Shown piece after piece: positions 25,662 through 34,880 of a stretch of 64,000 nt of DNA. The notes under the pieces were generated by a model, which ran no database searches, was not told the DNA's origin, and was given only the letters and a program-made list of their open reading frames with translations. Each line of letters starts with the position of its first letter. The first letter of the stretch is position 1. The stretch covers positions 186,001 to 250,000 of the forward strand of contig NZ_QBUH01000003.1 of assembly GCF_003058195.1 (NCBI RefSeq), written 5' to 3'. The translations under genes were made by a program, and so were the position numbers. The DNA is from Elizabethkingia sp. YR214 (GTDB taxonomy: Bacteria; Bacteroidota; Bacteroidia; Flavobacteriales; Weeksellaceae).

Positions 25662-27644
25662 ATGTTAGGACTGAATGCACATATCGATACCAAGAAGCTA
25701 ACCTTCATAGGTGTTTTAGTGTCATTAGGAATTGTTTTCGGGGATATTGGAACCTCTCCGTTGTACGTAATGAAAGCTATTGTGAATGCCAGAAAAGAAT
25801 CTGGGACATTAGACCCAATCTTCTTGGAAGGGGCTCTTTCATGTATCATCTGGACACTGACGATTCAGACTACAATTAAATATGTATTAATTTCCCTTCG
25901 GGCGGATAACAAAGGAGAGGGTGGTATTTTGGCACTTTTCTCACTGGTAAAAAATCTGAAGAAAAAATGGCTGTATATTATTGCAATTATAGGAGCTGCA
26001 ACTCTTATTGCAGATGGAGTTATTACACCTTCTCTTACTGTAATGGCAGCTATAGAAGGTCTGGAAATATATAATCCCGAAACACCAGTGGTCACCATTA
26101 CACTTATTGTATTGGTGGTAATTTTTACCATACAACAGTTCGGAACAAGCTTTATAGGTAAGTTTTTTGGGCCGGTAATGACGATTTGGTTCCTTATGTT
26201 AGGAGTATTAGGAATAATCCATCTTTTCGATTACCCACAGATTCTGAAAGCATTAAATCCTTACTATGCAGTAAGACTTATTATAACATCTCCTTCTATT
26301 ATTGTTATCCTTGGAGCGGTTTTCTTGTGTACAACGGGGGCCGAAGCTTTATATTCTGACCTTGGTCATTGTGGTATCAAGAATATTCGTATTAGCTGGG
26401 TATTTGTGAAAATTTGCCTTATTCTTAACTATCTTGGACAGGGGGCATGGCTGGTAGGAAACTATCAACAAGTTTTTGCCGGAGAAAATCCTTTCTTTGC
26501 TATGATGCCGGAATGGTTTGTACTACCAGCAGTAATTATGGCAACTGCAGCTGCTATTATCGCCAGTCAGGCATTGATTACCGGATCGTTTACTATTTTT
26601 TCAGAAGCAATGTCACTTAACTTCTGGCCTTTACAGGAAATTGATTATCCATCCGGTGTAAAAGGACAAATGTATATTCCCAAAGTAAATTGGGGATTAT
26701 TGGTCTTCTGTATTTTTGTTGTACTATACTTTAAAGAATCAGGTAAAATGGAAGCAGCCTATGGTCTGTCCATTACCGTAACCATGTTGATGACAACTGT
26801 TCTTTTGGTATTTTATCTTTTCAAGAAAAGGATTAATAAGTGGCTCGTTTTGCTATTCGCATTAGTATATCTTTCTTTAGAATTAGGATTCTTTAGTGCC
26901 AATGTTATCAAGTTCTTTGAAGGAGGTTGGATCACTGTATTCTTAGCCGGATTTATAGGGATTTGTATGTATGCATGGTACAACGGAAGAATGATTAAAA
27001 CCAAATTTATCAAGTTTGTAAAACTAGAGCATTACATATCAACTATCCAGGATATGAAGCTAGATGAAACGATTCCTAAATATGCAACAAATCTGGCTTA
27101 TTTTAGCCGTGCTAAAAATACGCAGGAAATAGAATCTAAGATTATTTATTCTATGATTCGTTCCCAGCCTAAGCGTGCAGATCATTATTTCATTCTGAAT
27201 ATTGTAAACCATGAAGATCCGTATACTTACGAGTATAAAATAGATGAAATTCTTCCGGGAACTATTTACCGCATACATTTTATTTTAGGGTTTAAGGTCG
27301 ACAGACTTATCAATGATTATTTCCAGCAGGTATTAACGGATATGGTAGATGAAGGAATTATTCCGGACAGAAGTAGCCATCCGTCGCTAAGAGCGCATAA
27401 TATACCGCCGGATCTTAAATATATAATTATAGACAATGTGTATATCAATGATTATCTTCTTACGATCCGTGAAAAGATTATTATGAACGTTTATAATTTT
27501 GTCCGTAAAATGGGTAGTAATGACTTTACGGCATTCGGTTTAGTTTCTCACAACGTGGTTGTAGAGTCCGCACCGCTACTTTATAATCCTGTGCGTGTAC
27601 ACAAGATCAAACAGGTTGGTTTTAACCGTTTTGATGAAGATTAA
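25662..27644 (+). CDS. kup: KUP/HAK-family potassium transporter
   Basis: This inner-membrane protein takes up K+ by H+ symport. The family signature GDIGTSPLY is at residues 27-35, and about twelve membrane segments span residues 12-455. The KUP-specific DNKGEGG and TGAEALYSDLGHCG motifs are present. The cytoplasmic C-terminal domain (about 460-660) is intact. The length of 660 residues is normal. The Fur-family gene starts 23 nt downstream but has its own -7 box, so it may be transcribed separately. Confidence 0.94.
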   Translation: MLGLNAHIDTKKLTFIGVLVSLGIVFGDIGTSPLYVMKAIVNARKESGTLDPIFLEGALSCIIWTLTIQTTIKYVLISLRADNKGEGGILALFSLVKNLKKKWLYIIAIIGAATLIADGVITPSLTVMAAIEGLEIYNPETPVVTITLIVLVVIFTIQQFGTSFIGKFFGPVMTIWFLMLGVLGIIHLFDYPQILKALNPYYAVRLIITSPSIIVILGAVFLCTTGAEALYSDLGHCGIKNIRISWVFVKICLILNYLGQGAWLVGNYQQVFAGENPFFAMMPEWFVLPAVIMATAAAIIASQALITGSFTIFSEAMSLNFWPLQEIDYPSGVKGQMYIPKVNWGLLVFCIFVVLYFKESGKMEAAYGLSITVTMLMTTVLLVFYLFKKRINKWLVLLFALVYLSLELGFFSANVIKFFEGGWITVFLAGFIGICMYAWYNGRMIKTKFIKFVKLEHYISTIQDMKLDETIPKYATNLAYFSRAKNTQEIESKIIYSMIRSQPKRADHYFILNIVNHEDPYTYEYKIDEILPGTIYRIHFILGFKVDRLINDYFQQVLTDMVDEGIIPDRSSHPSLRAHNIPPDLKYIIIDNVYINDYLLTIREKIIMNVYNFVRKMGSNDFTAFGLVSHNVVVESAPLLYNPVRVHKIKQVGFNRFDED

Positions 27645-27663
27645 TTTTTATGTTGTAAATTTG
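27631..27663 (+). promoter_or_regulatory. Promoter of the Fur-family gene
   Basis: TTG (27631-27633), a 22-nt spacer and TAAATTTG (27656-27663) match the -33/-7 consensus. The box ends 4 nt before the ATG at 27668, predicting a leaderless transcript. The -33 element lies inside the end of kup. Confidence 0.6.
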
Positions 27664-27667
27664 TACT

Positions 27668-28147
27668 ATGATGGACCAAAAACAAAAGGAAAAAAATATT
27701 GAGACTGTAAAGAGTGTTTTGAAGCAGTATTTACAGGATAAAGGGTATCGTAATACACCAGAACGTTACGCTATTATCGAAGAAATTTACAATCTGGATC
27801 ACCATTTTAATGTAGACGATTTGTATTTGTTGATGATTCAGAAGAAATATCAGGTTTCAAAAGCAACAATTTACAACACTATCGAGATCTTTTTAGATGC
27901 AGGATTAATCCGTAAGCATCAGTTTGGGGAAAAGACGCTTACCTCTTCCTCTTATGAGAAATCATATTTCGATAAGCAACATGATCACCTGGTAGTTTAT
28001 AAGCCGGGATCTGATAAAGAAATTGATGAGATTATAGAATTTTGTGATCCGAGAATTCAGGGGATTAAAGAAGCTATTGAAAACGCATTTGGCGTAAGTA
28101 TCGATAGCCACTCTCTTTACTTCTACGGGTATAAAAAAGATAACTAA
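27668..28147 (+). CDS. Fur-family transcriptional repressor
   Basis: The 159-residue protein has the Fur winged helix (RNTPERYAIIEEIYNL; VSKATIYNTIEIFLDAGLI, residues about 30-85) and the metal-binding HDH motif (QHDHLVVY). The usual CxxC structural zinc pairs are absent: the stretch after HDH reads YKPGSDKEI. Family members control iron, zinc or peroxide responses; which one cannot be told here. The start could be either of two consecutive ATG codons (27668 or 27671). Confidence 0.9.
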   Translation: MMDQKQKEKNIETVKSVLKQYLQDKGYRNTPERYAIIEEIYNLDHHFNVDDLYLLMIQKKYQVSKATIYNTIEIFLDAGLIRKHQFGEKTLTSSSYEKSYFDKQHDHLVVYKPGSDKEIDEIIEFCDPRIQGIKEAIENAFGVSIDSHSLYFYGYKKDN

Positions 28148-28169
28148 TCTCGTAAAGATATTATAAATA

Positions 28170-28203
28170 AAGCGCAAGGAGAGAAGTCTCTCTTTGCGTT
28201 TCA
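28170..28203 (+). terminator. Weak imperfect hairpin after the Fur-family gene
   Basis: AAAGCGCAAGGAGAGA can fold onto TCTCTCTTTGCGTTT with mismatches. The T tract is poor, so this is uncertain. Confidence 0.35.
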
Positions 28204-28226
28204 AGGTTTAATAGCGTTTCACATTC

Positions 28227-29978
28227 ATGAAAAGAATCCTTTTTCTATTTTTTCTTATCTATATCACAGGAGCAGCGCAGACTATTCCTACGACTCCTCT
28301 GAAAAAGGATCCTTACTTTAATCAGAGTAGTGCTCCGAAAACAAAGCCCGGGACTACTCCGGAAAAGATCAAGCTAATCCATGCAGATAGTACCAACGTA
28401 CGGCCCGAGCTTTACGAAGGAAATCCCTTCCTGAGAGGTAATGTGGAAGTACATCACCAGGGAAGTATCTTCAAGGGGGATGAGGTTGTTCTGTATCAGA
28501 AAGAAAATTTCATTAAAGCAAAAGGTAATATAGATATTACCAATCCGGACGGAACACATCTTACATCTGATGAAGCTGAATATGATGGTAATACCAAAAA
28601 AGCCATTGCGAAAGGAAATGTTGTTCTTACAGATCCCAAACAAACCATTAAAACCGAAACGTTGTATTATGACAGAAATGCTAATACAGCATATTTTAAT
28701 GATGGTGGGGTAATTAATGTACATCAGGACAATAGTGTTATTACAACCAAAATCGGAACTTATTATGTTAACGAGCAGCGTATTGTTTTCGATTCCAATT
28801 ACCGTATTGTAAACGATGAATATATTACAGACGGAAAGAATGTAAACTATCTCCGTGGTGAGGGTATTGCAGTATTTAATGGGCCAACAACCGTTACCAA
28901 CAAAAAGAATCCCTCTAATTACGTTTATACAGAACAGGGACGCTATCTGATGAACTCTAAAGAAGTTTATCTGAAGAAAAATTCACGTATCCACTATAAT
29001 GGAAAAATCCTTACCGGAGACGATATGTACTTCAATCAGATTACAGGTTTTGGTAAGGCGATTGGTAATGTAAAACTGGATGATCCTGCTGAAAACAGAT
29101 ATATACTTGGGGGGTACGGAGAGATTTATGAAAAAACTGACTCTGCAGTAATTACTGAGAAACCATATGCTATAAAAGTACTGAAAACCGACTCTGTATA
29201 TATAGCTGCTAAAAAAATTCTGGCTTACCAGAAGTTGGATAGTAAAACAGGGCAGAAGAAAAGCTACATGCGAGCTTTTAAGCAAGCCAGAATGTTTAAA
29301 ACCAATGCGCAGGGACGTTCAGATTCTTTAGCATATAACGAAACCGATGGTGTTATGCACTTTGTAGGGAAACCTGTTTTCTGGGCTGGTGAAAGACAGG
29401 TTACAGGAGATACCATCAGAGCTTATTCCACACCCGATATGCAGCGTATAGATTCTGTGCGAGTGGTAGGAGATGCCTTTGCTATCAGCAAGGTAGATTC
29501 ATTAAATCTTAAAGATGAATTCAACCAGGTGAAAGGAAAGATTATGACGATTTACTTTCAGGAAGGTCAGTTAAAAGAAGCCAGAGTAAAAGGGAATGCC
29601 CAGGCTATTACATATGCAGATAATCAGGATGAGAAAACTAAAAAGGTAGACCGTATAGGTATTGCTTATTCTACCTGCGGTGAAATCATCACTGAATTTG
29701 AAGAGAAAAAAGTACAAACGATAACATGTAATATCGGTGCGCTCACCGACTTGTATCCTATGAGTAAAGTCGCAAAGGCGAAAAGATTTTTCCCGGATTT
29801 TAATTGGAATACAAAAGACCGATTGCAGCGATGGCGGGATATATTCTTAGATACTCCGAATTATCCGGAGAAACAATATACCTCGGATAGTACACTTTAC
29901 GATGCCGCTCAGGGAATTATTAAGAGCAAAGAAGATGCTCAGAAGGCAAAAGAACCTAAACGGGTTAAAAAAGAATAA
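28227..29978 (+). CDS. OstA/LptA-like envelope protein
   Basis: The 583-residue protein has a signal peptide (about 1-18). It has repeated OstA-type beta-jellyroll segments at about 60-330 (GNVEVHHQGSIFKGDEVVLY; AKGNVVLTDPKQTIKTETLYYD, read as separate strands). LptA-family proteins bridge lipopolysaccharide through the periplasm. This long Bacteroidota form is usually annotated 'OstA-like' and probably helps LPS or lipid transport to the outer membrane. It starts 79 nt after the Fur-family gene. No LptB or other Lpt gene is in the window. Confidence 0.88.
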   Translation: MKRILFLFFLIYITGAAQTIPTTPLKKDPYFNQSSAPKTKPGTTPEKIKLIHADSTNVRPELYEGNPFLRGNVEVHHQGSIFKGDEVVLYQKENFIKAKGNIDITNPDGTHLTSDEAEYDGNTKKAIAKGNVVLTDPKQTIKTETLYYDRNANTAYFNDGGVINVHQDNSVITTKIGTYYVNEQRIVFDSNYRIVNDEYITDGKNVNYLRGEGIAVFNGPTTVTNKKNPSNYVYTEQGRYLMNSKEVYLKKNSRIHYNGKILTGDDMYFNQITGFGKAIGNVKLDDPAENRYILGGYGEIYEKTDSAVITEKPYAIKVLKTDSVYIAAKKILAYQKLDSKTGQKKSYMRAFKQARMFKTNAQGRSDSLAYNETDGVMHFVGKPVFWAGERQVTGDTIRAYSTPDMQRIDSVRVVGDAFAISKVDSLNLKDEFNQVKGKIMTIYFQEGQLKEARVKGNAQAITYADNQDEKTKKVDRIGIAYSTCGEIITEFEEKKVQTITCNIGALTDLYPMSKVAKAKRFFPDFNWNTKDRLQRWRDIFLDTPNYPEKQYTSDSTLYDAAQGIIKSKEDAQKAKEPKRVKKE

Positions 29979-30063
29979 TCTTAATCATAAAGTACTAAAT
30001 TAGAAGTACGGAGAAAAGGTATTCATCATCTGATTTTTTAATAAATCAATCAACAATTTTAAA

Positions 30064-31239
30064 ATGAAACAAGAGTTTTATAAATATCAGGCGCAGACAA
30101 CACAATTTGCTTCAGGATTTGAAGTGGAATATGCGGAAGGAAGTTATATTTATGGTAAAGACGGAAAAGCTTACCTGGATTTTGTAGCAGGAGTTTCTGC
30201 CAATACATTAGGACATTCCCATCCGAAAATTGTTCAGGCCATTAAAGAGCAAACAGACAAATACCTTCACGTAATGGTGTATGGTGAATATGCACAGGAA
30301 AAACCTGTTGCACTTTGTCAGCTTTTAGCCGATGCTACACCTGCACCGCTGGAAGTTACTTATTTGGTGAACTCCGGAGCAGAAGCTATTGATGGAGCAT
30401 TGAAATTAGCCAAAAGATATACTGGTCGCGAGGAGATTATTTCCTTTAAAGATTCCTATCACGGAAATACTCACGGTGCGCTAAGTGTTTCCGGTAATGA
30501 AACACACAAAAGAGAGTACCGTCCTTTGCTGCCTATGATTAACTTCATTGGGTTTAATGAAGAAAAAGATCTGGAGCAGATTACAGAAAGAACAGCTGGA
30601 GTAATTGTTGAAACAATCCAGGGGGCTGCCGGATTTATTATGCCGGAAAATGAATTCTTTATAAAGCTAAAGAGAAGATGTGAAGAAGTAGGTGCATTGC
30701 TAATTCTGGACGAAATCCAGCCCGGATTCGGAAGAACCGGAAAACTCTTTGCTTTTGAACACTTCGGAATTGTTCCGGATATTTTAGTAATGGGTAAAGG
30801 AATGGGAGGAGGTGTTCCTGTAGGAGCATTTATGGCTAGTGCCGAAGTTATGCAGACACTTTCACACTCTCCAAAATTAGGACATATTACAACATTTGGT
30901 GGAAACCCATTAATCGCAGCGGCATCTCATGCTACTTTATCCGAAGTACTGGAATCTGGTGTGATGGATGAAATGTATAGAAAAGAACAACTTTTCAGAG
31001 AATTATTGGTACATCCGAAGATTAAAAGAATTAACGGAATGGGGCTTATGTTAGCCGTAGATCTTGGGACTCCCGAGTATTGTCTGGATGTCGCAAAACG
31101 TTGTATGGAAAACGGACTTATTGTATTCTGGCAACTCTATAAAAATAATTTTATGCGCATCACTCCGCCTCTGATAATCACCGATGAAGAGATAAAGAAA
31201 GGGTGCAAGATCATAATAGACGTCCTCAATGAAAATTAA
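30064..31239 (+). CDS. Class III (ornithine/acetylornithine/GABA-type) PLP aminotransferase
   Basis: The 391-residue protein is a fold-type I, subgroup II aminotransferase. NSGAEAIDGALKLAKRYTG binds cofactor phosphate, LILDEIQPGFGRTG contains the PLP-contacting Asp, and K245 (VMGKGMGGG) is the Schiff-base lysine. The family includes acetylornithine, ornithine and 4-aminobutyrate transaminases; the sequence alone does not fix the substrate. It stands alone, and no arginine-biosynthesis genes are adjacent. Confidence 0.88.
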   Translation: MKQEFYKYQAQTTQFASGFEVEYAEGSYIYGKDGKAYLDFVAGVSANTLGHSHPKIVQAIKEQTDKYLHVMVYGEYAQEKPVALCQLLADATPAPLEVTYLVNSGAEAIDGALKLAKRYTGREEIISFKDSYHGNTHGALSVSGNETHKREYRPLLPMINFIGFNEEKDLEQITERTAGVIVETIQGAAGFIMPENEFFIKLKRRCEEVGALLILDEIQPGFGRTGKLFAFEHFGIVPDILVMGKGMGGGVPVGAFMASAEVMQTLSHSPKLGHITTFGGNPLIAAASHATLSEVLESGVMDEMYRKEQLFRELLVHPKIKRINGMGLMLAVDLGTPEYCLDVAKRCMENGLIVFWQLYKNNFMRITPPLIITDEEIKKGCKIIIDVLNEN

Positions 31240-31313
31240 TTGATATTTTCTTCTCCCGCTATTGTTAAAGTATAAACTAATTTATATATTGCGCAACCAA
31301 AAGTTGGTAATTT

Positions 31314-31700
31314 ATGGCGAAAACAAAAGTACATTTTGAGTATCCAATGCATTGTCAATCAGAGATCTTGTATGAATATCTAGCAAGTGGTGAAGGACTG
31401 GCGGAATGGTTTGCGGATGATGTTGTGGAAAAAGGAGATGATTTCTATTTCAGCTGGAATGGAGGGGAACCCGAAAAAGCTACCATGATTCGTTATAAAC
31501 CAGAAAGTTTTGTAAGATACAGATGGGAAGCAGATGAAGGGACAAAGAATTTTTTTGAATTAACTATCGTTATTGATGAGATCACCAATGACCTCTCTCT
31601 TAACGTTACAGATTTTGCGGATGAAGGTGATGAAGAAGAGGTACAACAGTACTGGGATAATCTTATCGAAAATCTACAGATAAAATTAGGTGCAGCTTAA
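31314..31700 (+). CDS. START-like / SRPBCC domain protein
   Basis: The 128-residue protein is a single AHSA1/START-like fold: an initial strand with the conserved boundary HFEYPMHCQSEILYEYL, GLAEWFADDV, and a C-terminal helix (YWDNLIENLQIKLG). The family binds hydrophobic ligands in its groove; no ligand can be inferred. It lies 6 nt before a degenerate class IV aminotransferase gene, so the two are likely co-expressed. Confidence 0.85.
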   Translation: MAKTKVHFEYPMHCQSEILYEYLASGEGLAEWFADDVVEKGDDFYFSWNGGEPEKATMIRYKPESFVRYRWEADEGTKNFFELTIVIDEITNDLSLNVTDFADEGDEEEVQQYWDNLIENLQIKLGAA

Positions 31701-31706
31701 AACATC

Positions 31707-32510
31707 ATGATTAAGAATTTTCAAAATATACAAAAAGACCCGGCTAACCGGGCTTTTTTGTTCGGTGACGGAGTATGGGTTTCTTTTTATATCAGAAATA
31801 ATGAGGTTATTCTGGCAGAAGAATGCTATTTCTATCTTATGGCTTCTATGCGTAAGCTTCGGCTAAATATTCCGCAGTCTTATACACTAGAGTTTTTTAA
31901 ACAATTATTTCAGGAAGAAGTAATTGATAAAGGAACAAAGAATGCTATTGTCCGATTCTTTGCTTACAGAGGTGATAATGGTCTTAATATGGCTAAAAAT
32001 GAAGTGGAATATTATTTTGAAGCAGAGGAAGCAGAAGATGTTTTAGCAAGTGCTAAAGACTATGAAATGGATCTTATAAAGGAGATCAATGTCAATACAA
32101 ATCTTCTGAGCAATATCCATGTGCATTCTCCGGAAAATATATATGCAGGAATCTATGCATCCGAAAATGATCTGGATGATGTTATATTGCTGAATCCTGA
32201 TAAAAGAATTGCAAGAACATCGCAGGGAAATATCTTGTTATTAACTGATAATACACTGCGTGTTCCGAAACATACTGAAGGTGCATATATCTCTCCGCTG
32301 TTGGAGTCATTTGTCACTTTTCTGGATAAAAAAGGACTGGCTCTTCTGGAGGAAGCTGAGATTATTGCCTTTGAAACTCAGAAAGCAGATGAAGTCCTGA
32401 TGATTTCTGAAACGAATGGAATTCACCACGTAACAAAAATTAGAAATAAAGAGTTTTCTAAAACGAAATTTGCAAGCCTATTAGAGGAGTGGCAAAATAG
32501 TTTTAACTAA
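31707..32510 (+). CDS. Class IV aminotransferase homologue lacking the PLP lysine (probable pseudoenzyme)
   Basis: The 267 residues follow the fold-type IV aminotransferase pattern (branched-chain transaminase / aminodeoxychorismate lyase group). RAFLFGDGVWVSF is at 15-27, an arginine-bearing helix follows (FYLMASMRKLRL), and the second domain shows YASENDLDDVILLN and SQGNILLL. The Schiff-base lysine expected about 12-15 residues before YASEN is missing: there is no Lys between K125 and K166. The PLP-contacting Glu before SQGN is replaced (IARTSQGN). It is probably not a transaminase. It is paired with the START-like gene, 6 nt upstream, and overlaps the converging gene by 4 nt. Confidence 0.82.
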   Translation: MIKNFQNIQKDPANRAFLFGDGVWVSFYIRNNEVILAEECYFYLMASMRKLRLNIPQSYTLEFFKQLFQEEVIDKGTKNAIVRFFAYRGDNGLNMAKNEVEYYFEAEEAEDVLASAKDYEMDLIKEINVNTNLLSNIHVHSPENIYAGIYASENDLDDVILLNPDKRIARTSQGNILLLTDNTLRVPKHTEGAYISPLLESFVTFLDKKGLALLEEAEIIAFETQKADEVLMISETNGIHHVTKIRNKEFSKTKFASLLEEWQNSFN

Positions 32511-32917
32511 GCTTTTACAAACTTTTTCAGTATCCGTAAGATTTTTTGAGCATCACGGTCCCGGTAATCTTTTAAGTCAAAAGAATAATCCTGGGATGTT
32601 GTTTTAATGTTCAGAATCTTATGGGTAAGGGAATACTTACTCACTTCATTAAAGTATATCAGCGTATTCTTTCGGGTATTAATTTTTATCTGAAGGGTTT
32701 TGCTGTTCCAGCCCACAAAGTTTTTCAGAATTAGATTCTGGACAATGGTTTTTCCAAATACAACGACAATAAATGCATATGCAGCCATCTTGTACCAGTA
32801 GAGCTGTTCATAAGATATGTTTTTTACAAAATTAAGTCCGATAACAGCGGTTACACCAATAATGATGCTGGTGATATTGAAAATGCTAAGCGCATTGTTG
32901 AAATAAATTCGTTTCAA
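32507..32917 (-). CDS. Hypothetical membrane protein (two TM segments, PH-like tail)
   Basis: The 136-residue protein has two hydrophobic segments (about 10-30 and 42-62), then a soluble beta-rich domain (VGWNSKTLQIKI … FDLKDY) and a C-terminal basic helix (KILRILKKFVKA). This layout resembles bacterial PH-domain membrane proteins, but the match is weak. Its end overlaps the aminotransferase-like gene tail to tail. Confidence 0.75.
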   Translation of the reverse strand: MKRIYFNNALSIFNITSIIIGVTAVIGLNFVKNISYEQLYWYKMAAYAFIVVVFGKTIVQNLILKNFVGWNSKTLQIKINTRKNTLIYFNEVSKYSLTHKILNIKTTSQDYSFDLKDYRDRDAQKILRILKKFVKA

Positions 32918-32957
32918 AATAGTTCTGATTGTTATTTATAAATGATGAACCCTTTGA

Positions 32958-33506
32958 TTAGTTCTGAGAAATGTCTTCAGGCGCATTTGCCCATAACAAA
33001 AATTCTCCGCCTAACCCCTGCATTATTTTTTTCCACAAGTTCTGGTCATTGGATTCCGTGTAATCCAGATTAATAACTTCTATAACTGTCCACATCTTAT
33101 TTTTCACTTCACCTTCCAGTTGTTGGGGAGACCATCCTGAATAGCCGGAAAATATTTTGATATCTTTTGTTTCCAGTTCCTGTTTTACAATAAGGTCTAT
33201 TACCTCTTCAACATTGTCTGTAAGGTAGTAGTCTTCGTTGATTTCAGAATTTACAGAAGTAGCTCTTTCTCCATGAATGATGAAAAATATTTTGTCCTGA
33301 GATATAGGCCCGCCTTCGTATACCTCAATATCATTTTGCATGATTTTATTGAAGCGTTTACTCAGGAAATTATTTTTCTTATTAAGGATAAGGCCAAAGG
33401 CTCCTGATTCGTTGTGTTCGATGATGAGGACAACAGAGCGGGAAAATATATCTCCGGAAATATCAGGTGTGGAGATTAAAATCTTACCTTTGTAGGAGTT
33501 ATTCAT
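32958..33506 (-). CDS. YqgE/AlgH family protein
   Basis: The YqgE/AlgH fold is recognised by GKILISTPDISGDIFSRSV at the N-terminus and by GAFGLILNKKN, GGPISQDKIFFIIHG and FSGYSGWSPQQLEGE. The family is conserved, cytoplasmic and of unsettled function. I place the start at ATG 33506 (182 residues); the frame's 33512 start would be a TTG that is part of the -7 promoter box. The gene is divergent from pdxH, with a 22-bp gap. Confidence 0.92.
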   Translation of the reverse strand: MNNSYKGKILISTPDISGDIFSRSVVLIIEHNESGAFGLILNKKNNFLSKRFNKIMQNDIEVYEGGPISQDKIFFIIHGERATSVNSEINEDYYLTDNVEEVIDLIVKQELETKDIKIFSGYSGWSPQQLEGEVKNKMWTVIEVINLDYTESNDQNLWKKIMQGLGGEFLLWANAPEDISQN

Positions 33507-33509
33507 ACT

Positions 33510-33517
33510 CAAAAATA
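33510..33517 (-). promoter_or_regulatory. -7 box of the yqgE-like gene
   Basis: TATTTTTG on the minus strand ends 3 nt before the ATG at 33506, predicting a leaderless mRNA. Confidence 0.5.
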
Positions 33518-33528
33518 ATATTTTTTCG

Positions 33529-34173
33529 ATGGAAAACCTACACGACAGAAGAAAAGTTTATGAAAAAGCAGAATTGCTTGAAAGTCAAATCGAACAGTCG
33601 CCTTTTGAAATATTCAAAATATGGCTGAAAGCCGCAGAAGAAGATACAAGTGTTGTAGAAGCCAATGCAATGGATGTCTCCACAGTAGACGATGACGGTT
33701 GCCCAAGAACCAGAATCGTACTACTAAAAGAATATTCTGATAAAGGATTTGTATTTTTTACCAATTATAATAGTTACAAAGGAACAGCTATAGCGCATAA
33801 TCCTAAAGCCTGTCTTCACTTTTTCTGGTCCTCTTTGGAGCGTCAGGTAACCATTAAAGCAGAAATGGTAAAAACATCAGTACAGGATTCCGATACTTAT
33901 TTCCATTCACGTCCCCGTGGCAGTCAAATAGGAGCTGTTGTATCTCCACAAAGCAGTGTTATTCCGGACAGAAATTTTCTTGAAGAAAAGCTTGCAGAAA
34001 CGGAGAAGTTATTCGAAAATAAAGAAATAGAAAGACCTGAGCATTGGGGTGGGTATATTGCTAAACCGTATGAGATTGAATTCTGGCAAGGACGACCTAA
34101 CAGATTACACGACCGTATAGTCTATACTAAAGCTGAAGATGGAAGCTGGACAACTGAACGCCTGGCTCCATAG
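33529..34173 (+). CDS. pdxH: Pyridoxamine 5'-phosphate oxidase
   Basis: PdxH oxidises pyridoxine or pyridoxamine 5'-phosphate to PLP using FMN. The 214 residues match the family. The FMN-binding RTRIVLLKEYSDKGFVFFTNYNSYKG region is near residues 60-88 (with variable parts). The SRPRGSQIGAVVSPQS stretch and the C-terminal signature EFWQGRPNRLHDR (about 184-196) are diagnostic. It is divergent from the YqgE-like gene and ends at a terminator shared with the converging HU gene. Confidence 0.95.
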   Translation: MENLHDRRKVYEKAELLESQIEQSPFEIFKIWLKAAEEDTSVVEANAMDVSTVDDDGCPRTRIVLLKEYSDKGFVFFTNYNSYKGTAIAHNPKACLHFFWSSLERQVTIKAEMVKTSVQDSDTYFHSRPRGSQIGAVVSPQSSVIPDRNFLEEKLAETEKLFENKEIERPEHWGGYIAKPYEIEFWQGRPNRLHDRIVYTKAEDGSWTTERLAP

Positions 34174-34182
34174 ACATAAAAA

Positions 34183-34206
34183 AAGCTGCCCATTGGGCAG
34201 CTTAAT
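34183..34206. terminator. Terminator between pdxH and HU
   Basis: A 9-bp stem AAGCTGCCC / GGGCAGCTT with a 3-nt loop. The longer T tract is on the minus strand, so it mainly ends the HU transcript and may also stop pdxH. Confidence 0.82.
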
Positions 34207-34226
34207 TTCTTTTAAGAAACTACTTA

Positions 34227-34514
34227 TTATTTCTTTTTGCCGTTTACAGATTCTGCTAACTCAGAACCAGCCTTAAACTTAGCTACTTTTTTAGCAGCGA
34301 TTTTAATTGGTTTCTTTGTTGAAGGGTTGATACCTTGTCTAGCAGCTCTTTCAGCTACGGAAAAAGTTCCGAAACCTACTAAAGATACTTTACCATCTTT
34401 TTTCTTCAATGTAGAAGATACATTAGAAATGAAAGATTCTAATGCTTTCTTAGCTGCTACTTTAGTGATATCAGCATCCTTTGCAATTGCGTCGATTAAT
34501 TCAGACTTGTTCAT
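34227..34514 (-). CDS. HU/IHF-family DNA-binding protein
   Basis: The 95-residue nucleoid protein begins MNKSELIDAIAKDADI and carries the HU signature around residues 46-60 (VGFGTFSVAERAARQG, then NPSTKKPIKI). It is a dimeric, non-specific DNA-bending protein. The flexible arm is complete, and the C-terminus ends in a lysine run. It has a well-formed promoter upstream. Confidence 0.94.
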   Translation of the reverse strand: MNKSELIDAIAKDADITKVAAKKALESFISNVSSTLKKKDGKVSLVGFGTFSVAERAARQGINPSTKKPIKIAAKKVAKFKAGSELAESVNGKKK

Positions 34515-34549
34515 AGTAAATAATATTTAAAGTTTAATTTAACTAATAG

Positions 34550-34579
34550 CAAATATAACACAAATTTTGTCTCATGCAA
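34550..34579 (-). promoter_or_regulatory. Promoter of the HU gene
   Basis: On the minus strand, TTG (34579-34577), a 19-nt spacer and TATATTTG (34557-34550) fit the consensus very well. The leader is about 30 nt. Confidence 0.75.
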
Positions 34580-34880
34580 ATAATTAGTGTTTTTTTTTAA
34601 TAAAAGCATGCTAATACTTCTCAAAGGGTTGAAATTTAATAATGCATGTTTTTACTAAAATGCTGCTTTACGGGTAACTAAAAGCGTGCCAAAAGTCCAT
34701 GACAACGTATTTTTAAAGAATTGTTAATATTTTGCTTTGAATTATCATATTTTAAATTTTAAGTGTTTATAGGGGTTTATTTAATGATTTTTATGAAAAG
34801 GCTCATTATATGTAGGTTAGCAGTAGTCATATTGCCTTTGACGTTTCTTTTTTTTAATATGCATACTTTGAAGAATTCTT
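34580..34880. other. AT-rich intergenic region between HU and panD
   Basis: This 300-bp stretch separates two divergent promoters. I see no coding potential and no strong hairpin. Confidence 0.6.

Noticed and set aside
34183-34206. Small RNA gene downstream of pdxH
   Set aside because: The hairpin is simply the shared terminator of pdxH and HU.
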